From Antedon bifida (lineage: Eukaryota > Echinodermata > Crinoidea > Comatulida > Antedonidae), in contig OY727096.1 of the NCBI GenBank assembly GCA_963402885.1, positions 4,712,001-4,776,000 of the forward strand: 64,000 nucleotides of DNA. Reading direction: 5' to 3'. A program made the position numbers and the translations under genes. Shown in pieces: positions 36,709-47,549 of this stretch. Position 1 is the first letter of the stretch, and every line of letters starts with the position of its first letter. The notes under the pieces were generated by a model, which saw only the letters and a program-made list of their open reading frames with translations, did not search any database and was not told the origin of the DNA.

Positions 36709-39700
36709 ATGGCGAACTACACAGAAGAGTTTGAGAAAGCAGAGGCTTTATCGGCAACTGATAAACATGCTTCTATTGATATATTTCACAAATTAGGTTT
36801 GTATAATTGAAATATGGTTGTTTATGTAAATGATGTTTACTTTGAATTATTTTTTCGTGTTTTGTTCTTTTACATATTTAAGCAAAACATTTGGGTAGGT
36901 GTCAGTGACTCTGCAAGTTTTGGCAGTCTAGCTAGCTAGGCGGCTATGCTGCTGCTGGCAGGCTAACCAGTGGTAGACATAGCTGTGTAGTAGCCTAGCT
37001 AAGGCCTAGCCTAATCCAGAGATATGCCTAAACCTAGCTTGTTTGTTGTAGGTTAGCTAAACTATGGGTTCGTGTAATGCGAAGGTGCCAGTCAGAGTGA
37101 TCCACCGTGATTGATGATGAGGATAAACTTGTTGTTGTACATTGTATGTATTGTAAAGAAAAGAAAATGGGTGCTAGGCCTAGGTCTACTGCAGTTTCGC
37201 ACCTAAAACCAGGGAGTTGTAAAATAAGCTTATTTTACAACTCCCTGCTAAAACCATGTAGGTAAATGCTAAAACTTGGCATAAGACTTCACGGTGACTC
37301 ACCATCACCACCGCGCAGCGGGTGAATGTTTTTAAATTGGGTAAGCTCAAAATAGAAATTGTGGTGCGAAAGTGCATTATTAATATTAGCATTGGAAAAT
37401 GGCTCGAGCTAGACTCAGGGAGAGTGGGAAGAGAGTAAAAACCATCAATTAAAAAAAACCAATTAAAAAAAAGATTAAAACTAAATTTTTAAAATATTTG
37501 TTTTATAGTGAAACAGGATTTTGAACAAAGTGATGATGAGGGAAATAGAATCAAAGAGCAGAGTATACTCCAACTTGGTTCACTGTTGTCAAAAACTGGA
37601 CAAGCAGAAGGTACTGTAGTAGAGTAGGCTTAAATTAACAACATTTTTGAAATCTTAACAAATATCAACAGGTTTTTTTTTTCGTATTTTAAATATGTGG
37701 AATTGTGACAATGTATATTTCCTTGAATTTTGCTGCTGTACAGTATAGTTGTACTGTTGTTTTATATCTGTATTCTATTGTATTTTTATATATCTGTAAT
37801 TTTGTATGAATTTTTTTCATTACAGTATATTTTTATATAACCTTTTTAACTTTATTCTAAAATGTTTTTATGCCTTGAGGAAGACAAATTTCAAATTTTT
37901 TTTCAAAAAAAAAGTTATCACGAATGTTGATTGATATATTTAGCCAGCTACAGTATTTCCCCCTATAGTAGACAAGATATAATATACAGAAACACATAGA
38001 GGGACACACAAGCTACGGTTTTATAAGTCTCAATATCAAGTATAAATCAAGTATAAATTTTAATTGTTATTAATTATTCATACTGTATATTTAATGTATG
38101 GAATGCAATCAATGAATTATATAATTTAAAAGATATTAAGTATGGTAATTCTTGACACTCCACAGGGGCAAATTATGGAGACTGAACTGTAGGGTCTACA
38201 TTATAATTAACACTGCAACTAAATAATACATGTGTACATGTTTCATTTCAGAACTAGGAGGTTTGATTAAATTTACTCGACCCTTCCTAGCGCTAGTGAG
38301 CAAAGCTAAAGCAGCCAAACTGGTTCGTGCTTTAGTTGACCTGTTTCTGGACATGGAAGCTAGCACTGGCAATGAGGTAAGTTATTGTCTGTTTGTATGA
38401 TAATGTTATATGTAGCAATTAAAATCATTATTTGAATGAATTTTTATAGTTTATTATGTTTAGATTCAACCTGTTAGTGGCGGTTTCATCGCTGTTAGTT
38501 GTCAACTGAATAAAATAAATAAATAATTATTTATATGTATTATTTTCTGGTTTATTTAGGTAACACTTTGCATGGAATGTATTGAATGGGCAAAACAAGA
38601 GAAAAGAACATTTTTGAGACAAGCTCTGGAAGCCAGGCTTATAGCCCTGTATTTTGATACCAAACAATATCAAGATGCCTTGTCTGTTGGTAAGTATAGC
38701 TTGGCTCTAAGGCTCTGTCTACACTATCAAACTTTATGATGTGATATGCCTATCACACTTTTTTGGTCATACTAGTTTGATTGTCAGCAGACACTGTTTA
38801 GGGCCACCTTCTATAAATAAGGTTGAATAAAATAAATAGTGTAGACAGAGCTTTACACAAAGATTTAACTATAGGATTGGCCTATACCCACGTCACTGAA
38901 ACATTCTTTTCATATCTAATAATATGTTTGTCATCTGTAGGTTCTAAGCTGCTAAAAGAGCTAAAGAAACTTGATGACAAAGCTCTTTTAGTTGAGGTTC
39001 AGTTACTTGAAAGTAAAGTGTACCACGCACTCAGTAATCTACAAAAATCAAGGTAAAATTTACAAAATACCTTACTATAACAATTGTCGGTCGAAACCGT
39101 CTAAAAATAAAGACTTTTATTCAAGACCAGATCCAGAGGTAGCGCTCCCACTTTTGAGAGCTAAATTGATGCTATGAACTACCTTTTGATATCTATTTTT
39201 GACAGACTGTTAACATTATATGTTAGCGTTTCCATGTTTAACAAGTCCTTGATCTTCCCTGATATTATCCACTAACAATAAGATATAACTTGTTATTCTC
39301 TTTCTCACTCATGAGGACGATTGAAGTATATTGATCGAAACGTTGAAAAACTCAGCAGTTCTTTTCAGAACTATACCTGGTGTACCGCAAACTTTGTATC
39401 CATTTCTTGTTATAACATATAAATCAATATATTATATTTAAATTGTGTGTGTACCTTTATTTATGTTACTTTTTATTGTCGTTTTAGAGCGGCTTTGACA
39501 TCAGCCAGAACTACTGCAAATTCCATTTACAGTCCACCCAAGCTGCAGGCAGCACTAGATCTACAATCAGGTATTAAGGCTAATTTCTAGTTATCCTATC
39601 AGACTCCATGACTATTCATACCCACAAAGGAAATATTCTATAAAAACTCTAATAATAATAATCTCTTTTTTTATTCTCTGTAAGGTGTTCTTCATGCTGC

Positions 39701-42700
39701 CGATGAAAGAGATTTCAAAACGGCATATTCATATTTCTATGAAGCTTTTGAGGGCTACGACTCAATCGACAGCCCAAAAGCGATGGACGCCCTCAAATAC
39801 ATGTTGTTATCCAAGATTATGTTGAACTCGTAAGTCAGTATTGTTTTAGAATAATGAACATTAATATTATATATTATTATGCGCATAAACTAACAATTAT
39901 TTTAATGTATATTTGTCAAACACTGTTGTCATCATTTTTTCTAATAAGAGTTGTCTTTCTTAAGCCCTGTCTACACTATCAAACTTTATGTTACACAAAA
40001 TGTGATGTGCCCATATATGGACATGATGATGTCATATTTAAGCATATCACTACCATATTTGGGCACATCAAACTTTTTTTGTCAAACTAGTTTGATAGTG
40101 TAGAAAGAGCTAAAGACTTTGTTTCCGCGGCAATAACAAAGTTATCGGTTAATTTTTTAACCAATCAGATAATTATTAAAAAAATATAGTGCGCATGTGC
40201 AGACATTACCGACCAACCAAGTACCCAATCACAATGCAATTATTTTTCCTTCAGGTCAAAGTTTAAAAATTATCATAATTATCTGATTTGAATGAGATAA
40301 TTTTCAGTTAATTTTTTTTTAGCGAAATCGGTTAAACCTTGATTCCACAGGAACTTTATCGGTTAATTTTTGGCTGCGGAAACACAGCCTAAATCCAAAC
40401 AAACTGGTTCAGTAATTATTCCTTTTTATTCTGATGTAGGCCAGAAGATGTCCAGTCAATAGTAAGTGGTAAGCTAGCACTGCGGTATGCTGGATCAAAT
40501 GTAGAAGCAATGAAGGCAATCGCCACAGCCAGTCAAAACAGATCCCTATTAGAATTCCAAAAGGTAATAAATTATTAGATTATATAATTATTTTATTATT
40601 TATTTATACTGGGTGACCTCTAGACCCAGTTATGATCAGTGGCTGTGATTTACTAGTTCAGTTCAGTCTCCTAACCCCTGATAGGGTTGTTGAGGCACCA
40701 CTGCTGACTTTTGGACAATCCTCCTCCATTGATCTCTGTCCTTTGTAGCTCGTTATGAGTCACCAAAGGTCAAACCTGTCCATTCCTTGATGTTGTCTTC
40801 CCACCTCTTTCTCTGTCTGCCTCTCCTTCTCCCTCCTGGTACGGTACCCTGTAGGATGGTCTTGGCCAGCCCACTGGATCTCGACACATTTTTTTTTTTT
40901 TTTTTTTATTCAAGCGAAACAGCGATATTTACCGCCACTAACAGGTTTGATACAAACAAAGTCAGGACTGTTTAAAGCATCTTGATTGGTCCTAACATTG
41001 ATCAAAGGCTTCTTTCGTCCAGTGCCCACCTTGACCAGAGGAAAGGCATAAGCCAATACGTCTGAGGCAGATACTAGATGCATTGGCTGCCATAAGAGTC
41101 AGCAGTGCTGATTTCAAATGCCTAACGGGACCCCGGCTCCATATACTGCACCCGATATTCCCAGATGGTCTCCCATCCAAGCTCTAACCAGGCCCAACAT
41201 TGCTTAACTTCGGTGATCTGACATGTCGGTACCACCCCAGCTTTCTGCTTTTCACAATTGATAGCAGGTGTATTGTCCAATTGCTCTCTTGTACTAGTAT
41301 ATCAGGGTAACCATCTACTTGTCTCCAAAGATGTACTAGGTTCTTTAAAGTTCACAAGAGCTAGATGTGTACACTGGACCTACGGTTTATAGTCTTTATC
41401 CGACTCGTTCTTCCACCAGAACCATGGAGCGAGTGAGCCTCGAACCGTTGCCAATGTTATGGCTACCCAATTATTCTTGAATTGTATCAGTTTGCTGAGT
41501 GACACAGTGATTTAAGGACCCAGATTAACCCTCCCACAAAATGTATGTCTTCTAAATTGTTACCCAGCTACGGGCAACTATTCTAAAACCATATGATTCA
41601 AATCATTGACAAGGCAACTTTCATTCATCATCATACAGGAAGGTTAGAGTCATATCACATCACATAGCTACTACGAGAGATATTTTTTTGTAATAGTATT
41701 CATAGTGCAAATGAATACGAATTAATATTTTTTTATTCTTATATGCTGTGTTTCACACAACATTTATTTTGTTTCATTTTAAGTTATTATTTGGATGCAC
41801 CTTTATCATCAAAGTGTGCCACTGTTATAAAAGTGAAGTTTTCCAATAAATTATTATTATTATAATAAGTCGCTAAGCAATAAATTTACTATTCAGGGGA
41901 CACCTCTATTAAGAGGACATCTTCTCATGAAACGAACAAGAGGAAATATATATTCAGAAGACACCTATATTCAGGGGTCTCTTAGTTGGGTTCTAAAGGG
42001 GTTTTACTGTATTTCAATCAATTGTTACATTTTTAAAGCGCCATTCCAACAATCATTGCTCTTTATCGCTGTCAAAAAGTTTTTAGAAGTGACTTAAAAC
42101 TGTCCAAAGATGTTGAGTCTCTGATATGTAAATGCAGATTGTACCATAGCCTAGGCCCAACAGTCCTGAAAATAAGTTTGTGTGTGTACAGTGATCAACC
42201 TATTCCTAGTGTGCCTAGCAATTCTAAAATGTTATGTAAACAACTAATACTGTAGGAGATATTAATCAAATGTCTATGGCATTTACGTGATCTAATATCA
42301 ATGTTCTCAAACGTAAACTCATCTGTTTTGTTATTTCACCTGCCCTTTGCGTACATCCTTCTTTTTTTAATACTCTTATTTTGACATTTGCAAGAATGTC
42401 CTTCTATTAATGTAGTTAAAAAATTTCAATCGATATTTAAAGGTTCAGTTTATATAAGCTAACCACAATTGTACATAAAACAATTTAATTTGTTTGTGCT
42501 GGTGGCCTTGTCTGGTGCCAAATTGTAGCCAGAGTTAGGAAAAACATCTAACTATAGTTTTTACTGTATAAAGAATCTTTATTTATTGAGGATGTGATAT
42601 ATTATATTTTATCCATTATTTATTTTTTTTATCCTGTTATTATGATGATAATCTGGAATAAAACCATGTGTTTTACTTGGACAAATTTATCATTATTACT

Positions 42701-45700
42701 GTCCAATAATTTTAAGCCATAGTTCTTTTTTTAAAGAGTTCTGTCATCTGTTTATTAGCCATTGTACTAAATCAAACGCTGTAAAATCTAAAAACTTGAC
42801 CAAAGAATTTGTTTTTGTAGGCTCTAGAGAATTTTAAATGCGAGTTACAAGAAGACCCAATCATCCAGGCTCATCTAGAATCTCTCTACGACAACTTACT
42901 AGAACAGAATCTGTGCAGGATAATTGAGCCTTTCTCACGAGTACAGGTTCAGCATATAAGTACCATCATCAAACTACCATTGGTGAGTTGTTGTATGTTT
43001 TACAGTAGAACGTCTCATTAAGGGGACATTAGGGCGGATCCAGCATTAAAGATTAGGTGGTGGGGGGTATTTCATAAATGATAAAAATGATCCATCGCGT
43101 TGCAGAAAAATAAAAATAGTCATTACTTTATTTTAAAAAGACATGGCTGTTACATTTTAGCCCCACCTAAATCCGTGCCTGATGAGGGGTTATACTTAAA
43201 TTCTAGAATAAGCGACTTTGATAACTCAAGAGGTCGCTATATTTCAAAGGTCAATCAGGACAAAAATGTCCATCTAGGCTAGCGCGATGATTTAAATTTA
43301 CATCATCGCGCTAGCCTTGCGTCTTTTTTTTTGCCTATTGACCTTTTACATATGGCGCCCTCTGGAGTTATCGAAGTTGCTTATTGTCCCCAATGCAGAG
43401 TTCACTGATACTTCTTTTCTACTTACCTCTAGCCTTCATGAGGTTTGGGTCCCCAGACTTATCAGTCTTACCCACTCTATAAGGCATACCACATAAGTTT
43501 GATTCAACCTATGCAGTAGTAACAGCCCTGAAACGCCTCTTTGTAACATTTTTGAGCTGAGTTTTCACCTGTAAATGTTTGCACCCTACCTAAACATTAT
43601 ATGTTGCTATGTCCCTGAAGCTTTATTAAACAAAACTGATTATGTACTGTATCAGACTAGGATTGGTAAAATATATATGTACATATATTTCATATTCATG
43701 TCATATTTCCATTATAAATCATAGAATCCATAATTTTGTGTGCTTTTTTTTGGTGTTTTCACTGATTGTTTTATTATGATAGCTTTTATATATAGAAATG
43801 TATATTTGTTAAACTTCAATTTGTTAAACCATGTTGCAATAAGGAATATGATTATGGCATTTGTATAATTAGAGGGTAGGCTCACTTAACCCCTTGATTA
43901 CCCTCTAGGTAGTAGTCCCACTGTTTGAAAACGGTGATAACTTTCTAGGGTTGGCCATTATCATGTTGAAAAATGTACTACAGTATAGTGATGATTTTAA
44001 ACGTATGAACATATTGGTTTAAAAGGTGCATTTAGTGGTAATGCTATTGAATATAGTTTACTTAAATATTCAAATTAAATAATGAATAAATTTGACTACA
44101 GTACAGTAATTAAAGGTGCAGAAAACAAACTTTTGCATGTGCATTTATTTTAAAATTATATAATAATTCATCATGATTAATTTGCTTGCATTAATTTTCT
44201 CGCATTAATCATCTCTCATTCTTTTTGCTTGCAGCCTCTCGTGGAACGGAAGTTGTCTCAAATGATACTTGATAAGAAATTTCACGGTAAGGATACATCA
44301 ATTTATTTTCGTCTTATCTAGAGAATTGTACATCCCTACGGTTAACTGTAACATTTATTCGTGTTAACGATCACCTCTCTAGGTGATGTACTTAGTAATT
44401 AATTTAATGGGTTTGTCCAAGTATATGAAACATGAGACTCTCTGTCTCTTTATAGGTTCTTTTACACCTGACAAGCAAAGGGTGCTTGTCAGTGTATAAT
44501 ATTTCACTGTCACTTCTTAGCTGTAAATCTTGATAAATAACAATTACAATTTATCTTTTTTTAATATAGATCTTAGCTCTTAACCTTCAATGAAAAAAAC
44601 AAAACACACAATTAATTAGTTGAAAGAATAACATTCAAATTGTTTTTGCCGTCATTGTCAGCAAGTTAAAGAATTTGATGATATAGAAATCAACTTTTTT
44701 AATCATTAGGTATTGATTAAAAGTTGATACACTCAAATTAATTAATATTTTTGTTTATTTTTATAGAGCTATGTTTAATAATATGCTCTTTTTTTCTATC
44801 GGAGTTTAAATACGTTCAAAATTACGGTATAATTTGTTCTGCATTCAAACGTGTGTGGTCTAAAGCTCTGTCTACACTATCAAACTTTATGTGATGTGCC
44901 CATTTATGGACATGATGATGTCATATTCCTACCATATTTAAGCATACCACTAGCATATTTGGGCACATCACACTTTTTTTTGTCAAACTAGTTTGATAGT
45001 ATAGACAGAGCTTAACATTACATTAAATATATCCTTAAAACCTATCATGGTTATAATATCTAAGGTACAAAGTTTTATTGGTGTTAAATAACACAGAGTA
45101 CTGTAGGTATAAGAGAGTTAACCAATCATGCAGTCACTCACAATATGATTTTGTATCAGCTCTGTTCTATGCATGCTAACCACAAGTGTTTGTTAACATA
45201 GCTAATGCATCTTCAATTTACTGCAACATTACACTTCTTTTAATGGGTTTGTTTACATTGTGAAGGGTCGTTATTGTGTAAATATAATGAGAGGATACAT
45301 CATCTCTTATACTCATTGATTTTCGTTAGTTATTTTCTTATTTCAATATTTATCTTAAGCTCTGTTAAAGCTCTGTCTACACTATCAATCTTTATGTGAC
45401 AAAAAAATGTGATGTGCCCGTATATGGACATGATGATGTCATATCACTACCATATTTGGGTATATCACTACCATATTTGGGTATATCACTAGGTAGAGCT
45501 AATATCGAATGACACATAATGCGTAATTAACCAATCAAATTGCAAGAATTCAATCATGTGTGTTATAATAATAATTAACAATGTATAATTTTTATTATCG
45601 TTTTATTTTTAATCGTGCTTTAGGTATATTGGACCAAGGCGAAGGTGTTCTAATTGTGTTTGATGAACCAGTAGTAGACCAGACGTATGAGATGGCTCTG

Positions 45701-45766
45701 GAGACCATACAGAGCATGGGCAAAGTTGTCGACTCTTTGTATAATAAAACCCACAAACTTCACTAG
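36709..45766 (+). CDS. PSMD11: PSMD11 (Rpn6), 26S proteasome lid subunit
   Basis: Eleven coding exons: 36709-36796, 37509-37610, 38252-38376, 38560-38689, 38941-39052, 39488-39570, 39685-39829, 40440-40563, 42821-42982, 44235-44286, 45624-45766; 421 aa, against 422 in human. Similarity to human PSMD11 is high throughout: [68 protein letters not shown] and, in the last exon, [16 protein letters not shown]. The N-terminal alpha-solenoid is in exons 1-7 and the PCI domain in exons 8-11. Rpn6 clamps the lid to the 20S core and base. Introns are swollen by repeats; intron 8 (2.26 kb) holds a LINE tail and two SINEs. The next gene downstream is CDK5R1, as in human. Confidence 0.97.
37210..37247. 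repeat. Perfect 38-bp palindrome in PSMD11 intron 1
   Basis: CAGGGAGTTGTAAAATAAG is followed at once by its exact reverse complement, with no spacer. Both sides are flanked by CTAAAACCA-like words. It could be extruded as a cruciform or hairpin. Confidence 0.85.
38466..38526 (+). mobile_element. SINE 3'-tail fragment in PSMD11 intron 3
   Basis: AACCTGTTAGTGGCGG, ATCGCTGTTAG and a tail GAATAAAATAAATAAAT match, on the other strand, the 3' end of the 5S-derived SINE at 40889-41243. Only the tail is present. Confidence 0.6.
38709..38855. mobile_element. Palindromic element, family A, with internal SINE-tail-like insert
   Basis: The ends GGCTCTGTCTACACTATC and AGTGTAGACAGAGCTTTA are inverted repeats. 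The right half is interrupted by CAGACACTGTTTAGGGCC..AAGGTTGAATAAAATAAAT, which resembles a SINE 3' end. It lies in PSMD11 intron 4. Confidence 0.7.
39053..39487 (+). mobile_element. Retroelement-like debris with hammerhead-like motif in PSMD11 intron 5
   Basis: GGTCGAAACCGTCTAAAAAT (near 39089) and CTCATGAGGACGATTGAAG..TGATCGAAACGTTG (near 39308-39345) resemble the degenerate hammerhead region often found at Penelope-like elements. The core reads CTCATGA rather than CTGATGA. No coding part of an element is seen. Confidence 0.35.
39961..40113. mobile_element. Palindromic element, family A, in PSMD11 intron 7
   Basis: The ends AGCCCTGTCTACACTATC and TAGTTTGATAGTGTAGAAAG are inverted repeats; the middle has GTGATGTGCCCATATATGG and CACTACCATATTTGGGC. 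Confidence 0.8.
40640..40884 (-). mobile_element. LINE ORF2 C-terminal fragment in PSMD11 intron 8
   Basis: Reading the minus strand gives [20 protein letters not shown], then KEWTGL, one in-frame stop after FGDS, and [12 protein letters not shown] to a final stop. This is the basic, Trp-rich end typical of non-LTR retrotransposon ORF2 proteins. Only this end remains. Confidence 0.65.
40889..41243 (-). mobile_element. 5S rRNA-derived SINE (SINE3-like)
   Basis: On the minus strand the head matches 5S rRNA: AAGTTAAGCAATGTTGGGCC, TGGTTAGAGCTTGGATGGG and AGACCATCTGGGAATATCGG. This covers the internal pol III promoter. A body of about 200 bp follows, ending with AACCTGTTAGTGGCGG and a poly(A) tail (a T-run at 40889-40907 on the plus strand). 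It is a mobile element and not a functional 5S gene, because the 5' part is diverged and it lacks a normal 5S 3' end. Confidence 0.75.
41246..41490 (-). mobile_element. tRNA-derived SINE abutting the 5S SINE
   Basis: On the minus strand TGGGTAGCCATAACATTGG and a B-box GGTTCGAGGCT are followed by GATAAAGACTATAAACCG, TAGGTCCAGTGTACAC and TTAAAGAACCTAGTACAT, a body type widespread in invertebrate SINEs. Its 3' end meets the 5S-like head of the next SINE with no A-run between. Confidence 0.6.
41868..42011. mobile_element. Possible pogo/Tigger-type short element
   Basis: Words such as CTATTAAGAGGACATC and GGGTTCTAAAGGGGTTTTAC with a right end TTACTGTA resemble the ends of pogo-like MITEs (TACAGTAGAAC..). 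Similar words are at 43006-43030 and 61806-61860. Confidence 0.3.
43204..43388. repeat. Long-arm hairpin element in PSMD11 intron 9
   Basis: The left arm near 43206-43291 and right arm near 43302-43386 are inverted repeats with a 10-bp loop. The inner 16 bp (AGGCTAGCGCGATGAT) are perfect; the outer part (AATAAGCGACTTTGATAACTC) has a few changes. The right arm includes GGCGCCCTCTGGAG, a CTCF-like word. Confidence 0.75.
44862..45014. mobile_element. Palindromic element, family A, in PSMD11 intron 10
   Basis: The ends AAGCTCTGTCTACACTATC and AGTTTGATAGTATAGACAG are inverted repeats around the family core ATGGACATGATGATGTCAT. Confidence 0.8.
45366..45500. mobile_element. Palindromic element, family A, right end degenerate
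   Basis: The left end AAAGCTCTGTCTACACTATC and the core TATGGACATGATGATGTC are clear. The right part has a short duplication of ACCATATTTGGGTATATC and an eroded end (TAGAGCT). It lies in PSMD11 intron 10. Confidence 0.7.
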
Positions 45767-46110
45767 CAGTCGTCTTAACTCTTTGATATTACAGAAGAGG
45801 TGACATCCTGGAATATTTGGGGTGAGTTGCAGCAGACGACACTCATTTCATGACTTAACCATGTTCCTCAGCACAATTAAAGTTTTTGAGATGTTATGCA
45901 CTTTTTACTGGAATGAAAAGGAGACGTTTTATTCAACAATTTCTTTTTATATGGAAGAACGCTAAAACAGGACATTTTTCGCAGAAAACCTTACGGATGA
46001 CAGATAATTTATTTGTATTGAGTTGGAATGGAAAAACAGAAGTTCAACAATACTGCCTGTTTCTAATTGCATAAAACAGTTTTGTTTTGTTTTACTAACC
46101 AACTTATTCT

Positions 46111-46253
46111 TAAAGCTCTATCTACATTATCAAACTTTATGTGGCAAAAAAAATGTGAAGTGCCCACATATGGACATGATGACATTGCTACCATGTTTGG
46201 ATACATTACACTTTTTTTGTCAAATTAGTTTGATAGTGTAGACAGAGCTTTAA
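46111..46253. mobile_element. Palindromic element, family A, in the PSMD11 3' UTR
   Basis: The ends AAGCTCTATCTACATTATC and TTTGATAGTGTAGACAGAG are inverted repeats. It lies between the stop codon and the likely poly(A) signal, so it would be transcribed as a hairpin in the mRNA. Confidence 0.75.
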
Positions 46254-46660
46254 ACAAATGCAGATCTTTATTTATATTGGTTCAGTTATTAACTGCACTT
46301 AATTCTTTGTTTTTACTAATCCAAAAATTCATCGTTCCATGAACTGTATCTGTCAATTGTTCTCATTAACTTAAAGAATGTGTTCTTTTAAGTAAAAAAT
46401 CTAAAAATGACTTGATAAAGTGTGGAAATAATTATTATATTTCAAATCACTTATACAGTATCAGGAAGTAATGATTTGATTGTTAAAAATTGGTGAAAAT
46501 ACCAATGCTTTCTGTTGAATTGATCATCAAGAATTTGATGATATAGTGCCAGAATGTCTCAACTCGGTGATACACATCTCATCCAGCCCATGTCTAGATT
46601 GGCTACTAGACACAAATGTACATCGCTTGTTTTTAGTATATTGTTTAGCAAATTAATTTG

Positions 46661-46666
46661 AATAAA
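46661..46666 (+). terminator. Candidate poly(A) signal of PSMD11
   Basis: AATAAA lies 894 bases after the PSMD11 stop codon. No stronger candidate is seen before it except inside repeats. Confidence 0.4.
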
Positions 46667-47414
46667 TTCTGTACAAGCCTACATTTACATAATTGCACTG
46701 AATTTTATGTTTATATTTTATGCTTAATAATGCGAAATTTGATTACAAAATTACAAAAAAACCACTGTCATTGATAGTTGAAACAATGTAGAATTGAAAC
46801 TGAGCTTATGGGGGCCCTGAGCAGTTACCAGAGGGGGGTAAAAAGCATTAAATATGTCGAAAATGCTAAAAACGCCCGAGGCCAGCGTTGGATGGTTCCT
46901 TAGGCCTCCGCGCTACGCCACTGACGACAATTAAACATTATTTTAAGGGATTTTTTTTTTAAATAGAGTAATATTGACACGAAGTCGCAGAAGTGTTTTA
47001 AGATGAATTATCGCAGTTGACAGCGACTATCTAACGATCACATTATAATGTTGCCTATAGTCGGTTAGAACAGACACATTACGTTGATAAGGCCATTAAT
47101 CATTGTGCGCATTTATATTCTATACACTACATTGATACGGCAATTTTTTTGCGAGTAACATCCACTATGCTACGGTATACTGTAATTTTGATTGCTTCAA
47201 TTCAAAATGAAAGCGAAGCTGTTGAGATTACAAATCTTTCGATTTAGGAGATTTGTGGTTATTTTGTTTAATATGTTAGGAGATTTATATGATGAATACG
47301 AAATCTTAGGGAAAGGATTATGGAAAATAATGAATCAAAAGAAGATATAAATATATACCTTACATTGATTAATCCAATAGTGTCAGAACTTTCATACATA
47401 AATTTCAGTAAACC

Positions 47415-47549
47415 AAGCTTTAGGTCTTTCTATACTATCAAACGACAAAAAAGGTTTGGTGCCCAAATATGGTAGTGATATGACATCATCATGTCCATAT
47501 ATGGACACATCACTCTTTTCACATAAAACTTTGATAGTGTAGACAGAGC
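47415..47549. mobile_element. Palindromic element, family A
   Basis: AAGCTTTAGGTCTTTCTATA at the left and TTTGATAGTGTAGACAGAG at the right, with the core GACATCATCATGTCCATAT. The left end is diverged. Confidence 0.7.

Noticed and set aside
41140-41243. A functional 5S rRNA gene
   Set aside because: The 5' half is diverged and the match continues into a SINE body with a poly(A) tail.
43100-43282. 60-codon frame in PSMD11 intron 9
   Set aside because: It runs into one arm of a hairpin element and has no similarity to a known protein.
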